A DNA stretch of 64,000 nucleotides from Paenibacillus sp. JNUCC-31. Its GTDB lineage: Bacteria; Bacillota; Bacilli; Paenibacillales; Paenibacillaceae. The position numbers were made by a program, and so were the translations under genes. Below are positions 1 to 7,802 of the stretch, piece after piece. Every line of letters begins with the position of its first letter. Position 1 is the stretch's first letter. The notes beneath the pieces were generated by a model that did no database searches, was not told the origin of the DNA, and saw only the letters and a list, made by a program, of their open reading frames with translations. The DNA lies in NCBI RefSeq assembly GCF_014844075.1, contig NZ_CP062165.1, forward strand, positions 248,001 to 312,000, written 5' to 3'.

Positions 1-1
1 A

Positions 2-757
2 ACGGTGCTCGAATTTGCCGAAGCATTGGGAAGCACATTTTGGAGCACGCCCTACGTATGCATGGTATCTTCCACAAGAGCGGATGCTTGGGACCATGAA
101 AGTCAGAGGCGCAAACTGAGGGAGATTCAGAATAAACTTCAGGACCATCCCAAAACGTCCTCCTTGGAATCCCATCATTTTTATGTGATGAACCGCATAT
201 ATTCACTCTTACCACTTCTAGAAGAAGAAGCCAAGGAGCGAAGCCAGTATGAGAATTCGGCGCGTTTGTATGCGGATTTGATGCATGGATGGGACCACGG
301 AGCAGGAGCATGGACATGTTATATCAGTAAAGTGAGAACGGGTATGGAGGAGTTCATCGACGGCTTCCGAGAGTGTGGGGAGGCTGAGAGAATCAGCACG
401 GAGCTCGGTTTAAGCGAACCGGTTGTCATGTTTGCTGACCTGGAATTTATTTATCTCTTCAAGCATATTCCACAGGAGGTCATGGTCAGGTATTGCTCTT
501 ATTTGTTCCGTCCACTGCTGGACAAAGAAGAGGAATACACCAGTGAGATGATGCACACACTTGAAGCCTATTTCGCCAACAACGGCCAAGTGAATGAAAC
601 TGCACGTGAGCTATTTATCCATCGCAACACGGTGCTGTACAGGCTGGAGAAAATTTCGGGGCTGCTGAATCTGGATTTGAAGAATACCGATCATCTGCTG
701 CTCTTAAAGCTGGGACTTATGTTTAGGCATTTGATATCGCCCGAGAGACAAATTTAA
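2..757 (+). CDS. PucR/CdaR-type transcriptional regulator, 5' end outside the window
   Basis: The open frame runs in from the left edge, so only the C-terminal 250 or so residues are visible. The end carries the PucR-type helix-turn-helix: an NGQVNETARELFIHRNTVLYR stretch split here as NETARELFIHRNT and VLYRLEKI, followed by LLLLKLGLMF. The middle resembles the GGDEF-like domain found in CdaR/PucR regulators. Such proteins activate purine, sugar-acid or amino-acid catabolic genes in the cytoplasm; the ligand here cannot be told. The GTG at position 5 is not taken as the start because the frame stays open upstream. No target gene is visible downstream. Confidence 0.8.
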   Translation, partial: TVLEFAEALGSTFWSTPYVCMVSSTRADAWDHESQRRKLREIQNKLQDHPKTSSLESHHFYVMNRIYSLLPLLEEEAKERSQYENSARLYADLMHGWDHGAGAWTCYISKVRTGMEEFIDGFRECGEAERISTELGLSEPVVMFADLEFIYLFKHIPQEVMVRYCSYLFRPLLDKEEEYTSEMMHTLEAYFANNGQVNETARELFIHRNTVLYRLEKISGLLNLDLKNTDHLLLLKLGLMFRHLISPERQI

Positions 758-1015
758 AAAAAGAGACGGGGGTATCCCGCGGAAGCCTCGATTCCTGGTC
801 GCTGGTCAGCGCCACCCGTGAATAGTTGCAGATCGACATAACAAACAAGGCGAATGTTATAACCAAAACACCAAGTCGAACGATCTAGTTTAGACAACTA
901 TTACAAGTTAGACCCCATTTCTTTCAAGATAAATACATGGTAGGTGACGACGAATGCTCCCAATCACCATTACAGTTTTCAAGATACCAGTTCAGAAGCC
1001 AATTCAATGTTTTCA

Positions 1016-1610
1016 TCATAGCAACTTAATTAGCTTTTCTAGCTCATCAACCAATACCTTTGCAAATTCAAAATTAGTATCTTTTAAAGCCAATTCTATT
1101 TTCATTTCAACTGATTTTTTCTTTTGTTCCGTTTCTAAATAGTCTTTGTTAAAATGACTCGCATAAATCATCTCTCTAAATTCTTGCATACTCATTTTAC
1201 TAATTGTCTTATCGTCAATGATTAAAACATAATCCATGCCATTTACAACAGAATAGAAATCATGAGAATCGCACCTTTATAGTCCTCAATGGCTTTCTCG
1301 AGTGCAATTTGTGTATAGATGTCTAAATGGCTTGTCGGTTCATCAAGAAGCAGTACGTTTGCTTTACTGGCAGACACTTTAGCCAATTGAAGCATGTTTT
1401 TTTCTCCACCCGATAAAGATTCTATCTTTGAGTAAGGATTTCTCCACGTGGCGATCTCTCTAAGATTGTCGATGATGTGATCGTATCTCTCAATTTCTTC
1501 AGCTTCAGCAACTGCGATTTCCTGCAGCTCGATCTTAGTCTGAAGCAGCGAGAAGTTGTAATCAATATATCGCCCATCAAACTCTTGGATCTCCGTGTTT
1601 TCAAGGTGTA
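1016..1610 (-). pseudogene. Decayed, internally deleted copy of the ABC-F gene at 7803-9542
   Basis: Positions 1020-1610 match the 3' half of the intact ABC-F gene almost base for base. Three lesions are visible. A 10-bp deletion near 1259 lies between two AAATCATG direct repeats that are still present in the intact copy (around 8046-8062). One T is lost near 1430 in the run before GAGTAAGG. About 461 bp are missing, equivalent to 8244-8704 of the intact gene, joining TTTCTCC directly to ACGTGGCG. The 5' half is absent; homology stops at 1610. The second Walker-B and LSGGE signature remain readable but out of frame. It cannot make a functional protein. Confidence 0.9.
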
Positions 1611-1663
1611 ACTGAGCGGCGGCGTTCCGGCCTTCAAAGGACTTGTTCTCGTCCCTCACATAT

Positions 1664-2695
1664 CTACATTTTCATTTTTATGGACACGACGGCTTTCCCC
1701 TTCAATCGACCTTCTCCAATATCACGAAACGCCTGAGCTGCTTCACTAAATGGGTACTGCCGATCAATAACCGGCAAAACTTGGCCTAATTCGATAAGCT
1801 CCTTCCAGACCTTCTGATCCCCATCGTTCGGTTTATGGACGAGCAGCATTATTTTCTTTTTTTCACGCCAGGAAATGAATGGAGCCCACAAAAGATTTTG
1901 GAGAATGCGTGACATAGGGCCTCCAATCATTACATACCTACCACCATTCCGTAGTGCGCGCTTCAAAGCTAAAACAGAACGGTTTCCAACGACATCAAGG
2001 ATCAAGTCATATTGTTGTCCTCTTGCTGTGAAGTCTTCTTTCGTATAATCCAACACATGATCAGCCCCTAATGTCTGCAGCATATCTAGCTTCTCGCTAC
2101 TGTCTACTCCAGTCACTTCTGCTCCATGCAATTTCGCATATTGGATGGCAAACGTCCCAACTCCGCCACCAGCGCCATTAATAAGAACGGTTTGCCCACT
2201 TTTGAGGCCTCCCGTATCACGTATACCTTGTAAAGCTAGCACGGCTGCCTGTGGGATAGCGGCCGCCTGTACAAAGCTGATTGCAGCAGGTTTTGGCGTC
2301 AAAACAGTCTCTTTAGCACATACATACTCCGCGAATCCACCCCATCCACAACCGGAAAGATCTCCGAACACCTCATCTCCAGATTTAAATCGTTTGACAG
2401 ATGACCCAACCGCGATCACCCGCCCCGCTACGTCTGCTCCAAGAATCCTGTAACGAGGCTGACGGATTGCACCGATGCGGTTTACGAATGGTTTCCCCCG
2501 AAGGAGGTCCCAATCCCAGGAATTTACCGAAGTCGCATGAACCTCTATCAAAACTTCATTGTCCTTGGGCACAGGGATTGTGACTTGTTCAAATCGGAGA
2601 ACTTCAGATGTTCCGTACGTATCATACACCATCGCATTCATTGAGTTGGTGTCCAGTTTGCTGGATGATCCCATATCAAACATATTCTCTCTCAT
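1664..2695 (-). CDS. Medium-chain dehydrogenase/reductase, quinone-oxidoreductase type (zinc-free)
   Basis: A protein of about 343 residues of the MDR superfamily. The N-terminal GroES-like part contains YGTSEVLRFEQV and HATSVNSWDWDLLRG; the Rossmann part has the nucleotide-binding glycine motif GAGGGVGTFAIQYAK and later LILDVVG. The cysteine/histidine zinc ligands of true alcohol dehydrogenases are not seen, so an NAD(P)H-dependent quinone or enone reductase is the best reading. The start is placed at the ATG at 2695, which has GGAG seven bases upstream; an ATG 18 bases earlier overlaps that ribosome site. It is a cytoplasmic single gene just upstream of the ABC-F remnant. The substrate is unknown. 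Confidence 0.85.
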   Translation of the reverse strand: MRENMFDMGSSSKLDTNSMNAMVYDTYGTSEVLRFEQVTIPVPKDNEVLIEVHATSVNSWDWDLLRGKPFVNRIGAIRQPRYRILGADVAGRVIAVGSSVKRFKSGDEVFGDLSGCGWGGFAEYVCAKETVLTPKPAAISFVQAAAIPQAAVLALQGIRDTGGLKSGQTVLINGAGGGVGTFAIQYAKLHGAEVTGVDSSEKLDMLQTLGADHVLDYTKEDFTARGQQYDLILDVVGNRSVLALKRALRNGGRYVMIGGPMSRILQNLLWAPFISWREKKKIMLLVHKPNDGDQKVWKELIELGQVLPVIDRQYPFSEAAQAFRDIGEGRLKGKAVVSIKMKM

Positions 2696-2713
2696 GATCA
2701 TTCTCCATTCCAT

Positions 2714-3050
2714 AAACGAATGTGTACCGATACTGCAACCCGTGTAAGCATAAATTTAAAAGGATCATTCTCATCGTTTTTCTTCATCCAGACGACCCAT
2801 AGCTTCTGACAACTAGCCCAGGTTGTTTCAGAACGATCTGAAATCGCCTTCCTGCACCTCAAAGAATACGGGGACGGTGCTGTAGCTTACCAGACCTTCA
2901 AATCAATTTTCGTGATTTGCATGTTTTCTTATCTCACTAGCTCGATCCATAGTTACGTTTCGAGTACGTTTCGCGGTTGAGCGGATGCTCTTACGGTCAG
3001 GGCGTCTACTGTGAATCTCAGACACCGTCTATTCCACTTTTTCAAAGGTG
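2714..3050. other. Intergenic stretch without a recognisable gene
   Basis: About 340 bases. A short plus-strand frame near 2810-2930 reads like part of a protein (SEIAFLHLKEYGDGAVAYQ), but it has no start codon or ribosome site and ends quickly. It may be a gene remnant; I could not name its parent. No RNA gene or strong terminator was seen. Confidence 0.4.
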
Positions 3051-3944
3051 TTATCCCTTGCGCCGGGCTGTCCGTTCGATGCCATCAACAATCGTTTGGA
3101 ACAGTTGCGGTGGCAGATCATGTCCCATGCCTTCAAGCAACATGAACTCTGCACCAGAGATGGCTTGCGCCGTATCTTTGCCACATGCGGGGACAAACAT
3201 CGGGTCGTCCATTCCATGAATAATTAATGCTGGAACGGTTACTTTTGCCAGATGCGGACGACGGTCGCCAGAAACGGCAATTGCTGCGATTTGTCGCCCA
3301 ACACTGCCCGGGTCATAAGCTCGCTGGACTTCCTCTCGAATGAGTGAACGATACTCGTTCTCTTCAAACGGATAGCTGGTGCCGGCAATGCGTTTGGCAA
3401 AAGCCAGGCTATGTGCCAAATATCCTGCCTCATCCTCCATCGGATTCGGTGCAGGCCGAGTCATCAACGCCATGACTTCCGGAGATGTTGGGGGAAGCTC
3501 GGGATTTCCTGTTGTCGACATGATGGAAGTAAGGGATAGAACTCGTTCCGGGTATCTGCTGGCTGCAAACTGGGCAATCATGCCGCCCATTGAGCGCCCA
3601 ACGAAATGTGCCTTTTTAATCCCAAGGGCGTCGAGCAGTCCGACCGCATCGTTAGACATATCATCGAGTGTATATGGAATATCCGGGCGCTGTCCCGACA
3701 TAAGTGTTTTAGCAAGTTCTTCAAAATCCAATGTAGCGTAATGGCTAAAGTGTGTGGATAGACCGGTATCACGATTGTCAAAGCGAATGACTCTAAATCC
3801 TCGCGCCACCAACATTTCACATAATGGAACGGTCCAACGGATCATTTGGGTTCCCAGCCCGGCGATCAGAAGAATGGTTTCGTCCGTTTCGTTGCCATAG
3901 CTGTCATAGGCGAGATCAATACCGTTTACTTTCAGAATATTCAT
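3051..3944 (-). CDS. Alpha/beta hydrolase (esterase-like)
   Basis: A cytoplasmic protein of about 297 residues with the alpha/beta-hydrolase fold. Visible elements are the oxyanion region LLIAGLGTQ, the DNRDTGLS segment, the nucleophile elbow GRSMGG, the acid in HGMDDPMF and the catalytic histidine in GMGHDLP. The layout resembles RdmC-like methylesterases and non-haem haloperoxidase-type hydrolases, but the substrate is not deducible. The start is the ATG at 3944, with AAGGAG nine bases upstream; the ATG at 3962 would overlap that site. It appears to be a single gene. Confidence 0.85.
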   Translation of the reverse strand: MNILKVNGIDLAYDSYGNETDETILLIAGLGTQMIRWTVPLCEMLVARGFRVIRFDNRDTGLSTHFSHYATLDFEELAKTLMSGQRPDIPYTLDDMSNDAVGLLDALGIKKAHFVGRSMGGMIAQFAASRYPERVLSLTSIMSTTGNPELPPTSPEVMALMTRPAPNPMEDEAGYLAHSLAFAKRIAGTSYPFEENEYRSLIREEVQRAYDPGSVGRQIAAIAVSGDRRPHLAKVTVPALIIHGMDDPMFVPACGKDTAQAISGAEFMLLEGMGHDLPPQLFQTIVDGIERTARRKG

Positions 3945-4182
3945 TGTTGTTTTCTCCTTCATTTAAATGAATTTAGGAAGCTCTGTTATGGGGAGCAAGC
4001 GAGAATCTTCGATGGCCGCAGTCCGATGTCCAATACCTGCCAAGTTCGCTGTATGATTCGAAAAAGCAAGAAACGACTGCATGTTGCTCTTACGAATCAA
4101 CATGACAAGATCCCACACTTTCATGTAAAAAAGGCAACATGTGTTATTTTTTCTGCTATTGTCAACAGATTTGACGTTGTTC

Positions 4183-4794
4183 TTAGGTTTCTTCCTCTAT
4201 GAATGCATTCTCGGCTAATGTTTTGATATGGTCTCTGATATCGGGTGCCCAATCGTCAATCAATTGGTAAAAACGATCCTGATTCCCGGCATATAGTGCT
4301 CTTAAGGCCTCTTCGTGCTGAGGGAAATCGCCCGCCATTGCCGTCATAAAATGGTAACTTGCTTCTTGTGCCGTTCGTACCTTACTCTCATTTTTCCCAG
4401 AACGGCGAGCTTCATCGACCAGTTTTCGCAAAGTTACAGAAGCTCCTCCGGGTTGAGATTTAAGCCAATCCCAATGTCGAGGAAGTAAAGTAACCTCACC
4501 GGATACTACCCCCAACTTTGGACGACCAACCCGCCGCGTTGGTTGTTCACTTTCTTTCTCATCCGGTGTATGGCCAGCCTGATTGCTTAACCGTTGAAGT
4601 ACCTCAGCTGTTTTTCCACGAAAATCAATATCAATTGGTTTTCCAGTAAAATCGTCAAAGATAAGCAATTGGGCAATTTCCCTATCCTCCAGGGTATCCT
4701 TTACGATAGCAACAACGTGCTGCAATGTCCCTTTGGCAATGAGTTGTCTCCCTACAAAGGCAGTACAACTTGTTTGTGTTGGTTCAGTCTGCAT
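4183..4794 (-). CDS. DUF2239 family protein
   Basis: A soluble 203-residue protein with the hallmarks of DUF2239: an N-terminal FVGRQLIAKG and LLIFDDFTGKPIDIDFRG segment, a central VGRPKLGVVSGEVTLLPRHW block followed by WLKSQPGGASVTLRKLVDEA, and an acidic helical C-terminus. The family's biochemical role is not established. The central block (a short strand then two helices) looks to me like a ribbon-helix-helix-type DNA-binding module, which would fit self-regulation through the two palindromes in its own promoter; this is inference. AAAGGAGG precedes the ATG. It appears to be a single gene. Confidence 0.8.
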   Translation of the reverse strand: MQTEPTQTSCTAFVGRQLIAKGTLQHVVAIVKDTLEDREIAQLLIFDDFTGKPIDIDFRGKTAEVLQRLSNQAGHTPDEKESEQPTRRVGRPKLGVVSGEVTLLPRHWDWLKSQPGGASVTLRKLVDEARRSGKNESKVRTAQEASYHFMTAMAGDFPQHEEALRALYAGNQDRFYQLIDDWAPDIRDHIKTLAENAFIEEET

Positions 4795-4828
4795 GCTATA
4801 CCTCCTTTTTTACAGCTCTTCTTCAATG

Positions 4829-4874
4829 ATTATACCCGGGTAAAATTTAATGTCAATATCACCCGGGTATAATT
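4829..4874 (-). promoter_or_regulatory. Consensus sigma-A promoter overlapped by two CCCGGG palindromes (DUF2239 gene)
   Basis: On the minus strand TTGACA (4851-4856) and TATAAT (4829-4834) are both perfect -35 and -10 hexamers with a 16-bp spacer. One palindrome, TTTACCCGGGTATAAT, fills the spacer next to the -10. A second, ATTATACCCGGGTGAT, lies just upstream of the -35. The two CCCGGG cores (4835-4840 and 4862-4867) are 27 bp apart. Strong core elements with operators on both sides suggest tight repression and strong induction. Confidence 0.75.
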
Positions 4875-5359
4875 GCTTGGACGTCTCAATTCGTCATACC
4901 CTTTCCAGAGTACCTGTACTTTTTGGTTCATTACCAGTCTTATTGAAGTATTTCTTAATCCTGTATATTAAGACTCTTCTGCATTTAGGTATGCCGAAGC
5001 AAATTAATTACATGTATGCCTAATCGACATTCTGTACAAGTTCTTGTCCAGAGTCGAAGACAAGAACCTGTACGGTTAAAAGAAAAAAGCCGCTAAATTA
5101 GCGACTTCAATGGGACTATATTCTTTTCCCCGACAATATGCCATTATCAATTGACTGTTTTGCTGAGCACTTTGATGCTGATGTGGACTTGGTGTGGCTC
5201 TGGTAGGCGAGTGCGGACGCAGCTCTGATTCTCCACTCACTTTGCTAAAAATTAATGACCACAAGGAACAAGTTCTTCTCCTCCGACACCAATAGTTGCC
5301 TGTAGTTTCCAAATTGCCCCTGTCACTTCAAACATGCAATACCCGTTGACAGATAAGTA
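4875..5359. other. Intergenic stretch with a hairpin repeat, no recognised gene
   Basis: Apart from the inverted repeat at 5034-5073 and a short GCCGCTAA/TTAGCGAC stem near 5089-5104, I recognise nothing. A 78-codon minus-strand frame at 5076-5312 is basic, cysteine- and proline-rich and has no convincing ribosome site, so I do not call it a gene. The region may be a decayed mobile element. Confidence 0.4.
5034..5073. repeat. 15-bp inverted repeat (GTTCTTGTC family)
   Basis: GTACAAGTTCTTGTC at 5034-5048 pairs with GACAAGAACCTGTAC at 5059-5073, 14 of 15 positions, around a 10-base loop. The core GTTCTTGTCC recurs in the intergenic region near 22165 and, inverted, near 53021, each time outside well-defined genes. 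It may mark ends of a decayed insertion element. Confidence 0.55.
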
Positions 5360-6160
5360 TTACTGTAAATCCAGTATTTTTTGAACTGTTAGAAGAACAC
5401 CATTCTCTTCGTTTGACTTCGTAATGAAGTTCGCTGCTTTTTTCGTATTTTCACAAGCATTACTTACTGCAAAACTGTATTTGGCGATAGTCATAAGCTC
5501 CACATCATTCTCACCGTCACCAAATGACATCGTTTCCTCGTATGTGACACCCAACATCTCTTGCAGTTTCTTAACGGTCTCCCCTTTATGCGTGTGCAAT
5601 GCCGTAATATCCAGCCATTTAGCCTCCGAGTCAACAATGTAAATTTGTCCACTCAATGTACCCTCAACATGAGCTCTTAATGCTGTACTTCGTCCTTCCG
5701 AATCAAAGACCGTAATTTTGATAAAACGACTCTCGATATTTTCAAAGGAATCTATTTTTATTACACGTTCATAGGAGCCTTTAACCACTTTGTACATATC
5801 TTCTGCAATGGAAGAATGAACGTAAGCAGCATCGCTTGCACAGACGATAAGAGTCATCGTTTTGTCGAAGTCTTGAATACGATCAATCGCCTGCAGGGCG
5901 AGATCCCGACCAATGCTGAACTCTTTAACGACTTCACCATCTTTTTTAATTCGAGCAGCACTGTCACCCAGGATCCAAACTCCTTTGCCATGCTCGTCAA
6001 ACAATTTTTCAACACGTTCACATTGTTTCCCGGTGCAAGCGACAAATGTAATTCCTTTTTGCTGCATCTCTGCATAAACTTTTTTGAAGAGTTCGACATC
6101 GTACAGACCTTTATTGTTCAGAAACGTTCCATCTAAATCAGTGACTACCAGTTTAATCAT
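5360..6160 (-). CDS. HAD-superfamily phosphatase, Cof type
   Basis: About 266 residues. Motif I DLDGTFLNN is at the N-terminus, a threonine-containing FVACTGKQ follows as motif II, and GDGENDVELM near residue 210 is motif IV. The cap between them places it in the Cof (type IIB) subfamily of cytoplasmic HAD phosphatases that remove phosphate from small metabolites such as sugar phosphates or flavin intermediates. The start at 6160 has GGAGG eight bases upstream; the ATG 15 bases earlier overlaps that site. Single gene; the specific substrate is unknown. Confidence 0.88.
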   Translation of the reverse strand: MIKLVVTDLDGTFLNNKGLYDVELFKKVYAEMQQKGITFVACTGKQCERVEKLFDEHGKGVWILGDSAARIKKDGEVVKEFSIGRDLALQAIDRIQDFDKTMTLIVCASDAAYVHSSIAEDMYKVVKGSYERVIKIDSFENIESRFIKITVFDSEGRSTALRAHVEGTLSGQIYIVDSEAKWLDITALHTHKGETVKKLQEMLGVTYEETMSFGDGENDVELMTIAKYSFAVSNACENTKKAANFITKSNEENGVLLTVQKILDLQ

Positions 6161-6470
6161 AGTTATGACCTCCATGTTTTAGTTTGACCTATTTTTCCTT
6201 TTGATTGAAATGATCTTCTTTATTCAAACGCTTTATAATGAATATTTAATAAGTGTCCAAAAAAGATTCATCAGGAGTTGCCACATGTATGATGTGTGAT
6301 CTCTCGCTACAATGCAAGATTAAAATATGTAACTGGTTTCATGTCAACATTTTTTTTGCGAATGTAGATTGGTTGCTTTCTTGAAAGAAGCGAACTTGGG
6401 TCTATGTCCTTGCTTCACGACAAAAAAACCGTTGATCATTTCAGATGACGGTTTAATACATTCCATTTTA

Positions 6471-6660
6471 TCATTCTCTTGAAGTATCTTGTTTATTGTA
6501 AGTCTTATAACTAGCACACTCATCGGTTAGTCGACGCTGCAAAGTACGATTACTCATGCCAAGTTCCTTGGCGACCATGTGTACATCAAGACTTCCTGCA
6601 CTGAGCTACGCTTCATAATCCATTTGACCATCTCCGACAAGGAACGGTTTCCTTGATGTT
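6471..6660 (-). pseudogene. Fragment of an AraC-type helix-turn-helix regulator
   Basis: Reading the minus strand, SLSEMVKWIMKRSSVQEVL passes by a frameshift into VHMVAKELGMSNRTLQRRL and then TDECASYKT, ending at a stop at 6471. The second piece is the DNA-binding helix pair typical of one AraC subgroup (VAKELGMS-RTLQRR-T-EG-S). Only the C-terminal domain survives, with at least one frameshift and no start codon. Confidence 0.7.
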
Positions 6661-6726
6661 CACAAGATTGATCGGTAACTAACCTTTTCAAATCTATTGT
6701 GCATTCCTCCCCATCTTCATTCATCT

Positions 6727-6960
6727 TTATACTTTCAGGAGGACAAAGTTGTTTATATCGACGATGGTTGTACCCCCTCCGGAATATCGAAATTGCAATC
6801 CTGGAATGACATTAACTTCCACGGACGAGGTATTTGCCGGATGCTGTCCATTCAGAATCTGCACTACCGTGGGAATTTCATTGGATCTTTCATAACCGGC
6901 TGAATCGTTACCCCGGCGCTATGACTCAATACCCCGGGCGTGTTGTAATGTTTCTTCCAT
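6727..6960 (-). pseudogene. Fragment of a beta-lactamase-fold serine hydrolase
   Basis: The minus strand reads NTPGVLSHSAGVTIQPV and then, in another frame, IPTVVQILNGQHPANTSS, VEVNVIPGLQFRYSGGGTTI and a stop at 6727. The LLSHSAG and RYSGGG motifs are characteristic of class-C-like (DUF-free) serine hydrolases. Both the catalytic SxxK part and the C-terminus are missing, and at least one frameshift separates the pieces. It lies next to the AraC fragment; the two could have been a regulator and its target. Confidence 0.7.
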
Positions 6961-7014
6961 TTCAATATAAAATTGAACTAGTAGAGGGTAACTATTCCAT
7001 AACTGTAGACGTAA

Positions 7015-7046
7015 AAAGTCGTGAGTTATGATGAACTCACGACTTT
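7015..7046. terminator. Bidirectional intrinsic terminator
   Basis: AAAGTCGTGAGTT and AACTCACGACTTT form a perfect 13-bp stem around ATGATG, with T/A-rich ends in both directions. Confidence 0.75.
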
Positions 7047-7114
7047 CTAATCATCCGATTACAACCACGGTGTAACATTAACCCATTACCATTGTATGTA
7101 CTTCCCGAATAAGC

Positions 7115-7369
7115 TTATAACATATGATCTTCTTTCTTTAATTTTCTTATCTGACTCATCTCTTTCCTAATTTCTAGTACGCGTTTGTGCGGCATACTTG
7201 GTTCTAATGACTCAGCTTCTACATTTTTGTATCGGATATCCAATTCATTCAATTGTTCCAGAGATGTTTTCTTGTTTGGATCTGGGCTAACTTGTTGTGT
7301 TCTAGGCTTGATCGATTTTGATCTCTTCGATTTCATGATTTGTTCAAATAAACTGTCTTCTTGAACCAT
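7115..7369 (-). CDS. Small charged hypothetical protein
   Basis: An 84-residue lysine/glutamate-rich protein without membrane segment, signal peptide or known motif. The second half (SLEQLNELDIRYKNVEAESL and the following RKEMSQIRKLKKE) is predicted by eye to be helical, possibly coiled coil. A weak AAGGG lies about eleven bases before the ATG. I do not recognise a family. It is followed on the minus strand by the bidirectional hairpin at 7015-7046, which supports its being a transcribed unit. Confidence 0.45.
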   Translation of the reverse strand: MVQEDSLFEQIMKSKRSKSIKPRTQQVSPDPNKKTSLEQLNELDIRYKNVEAESLEPSMPHKRVLEIRKEMSQIRKLKKEDHML

Positions 7370-7542
7370 TGCACATTCATCCCTTAGTCTGTAATGGTTC
7401 TATTGTAATCAATACTTTATATTTTGCAAACTACAAATTTGGAATCCCGCGAAAGGTTCCCGTCCCTGCTCATTATCTTCTGTTTTATATAAAAGTGGCA
7501 CATCAAGTTTTTATCCCTCTACATGCATAAAGCTTGCAACCC

Positions 7543-7577
7543 AAAAAATGTTGATCTTTATCAGACCAACATTTTTT
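7543..7577. terminator. Intrinsic terminator hairpin
   Basis: AAAAAATGTTG and CAACATTTTTT pair perfectly across a 13-base loop. It lies downstream of the ABC-F gene on the minus strand, beyond the short remnant at 7587-7763. Confidence 0.7.
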
Positions 7578-7586
7578 AGTTCGCTT

Positions 7587-7763
7587 TTAAATTATGTTTT
7601 TACTATAAATATCAATTGAACTTGCGCTGTCTTCTAATTCTTCATAATCAAACCAATCGAAATCGACTAATGAACAATTCTGATGATGGCCATTCTGGTT
7701 CAATGCTTCTATAAAATTAGGATCTGCTTGATCGCTTCCGTACAGACCAATGTAGGGCCCTAT
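7587..7763 (-). pseudogene. C-terminal remnant of an unidentified acidic protein
   Basis: A start-less frame of about 58 codons reads YIGLYGSDQADPNFIEALNQ and SLVDFDWFDYEELEDSASS before a stop at 7587. Composition is that of a real acidic protein, but there is no start codon, and an in-frame stop lies just upstream. The 430 bases between the small gene at 7369 and the ABC-F gene otherwise hold only the terminator at 7543. Confidence 0.4.
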
Positions 7764-7802
7764 TCACTGTCACTGTAATCATTTCAATCAGAGAGTTGTA
7801 AT

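Noticed and set aside
5076..5312. 78-codon minus frame
   Set aside because: Composition and lack of a ribosome site suggest chance; no transposase motif could be recognised in any frame.
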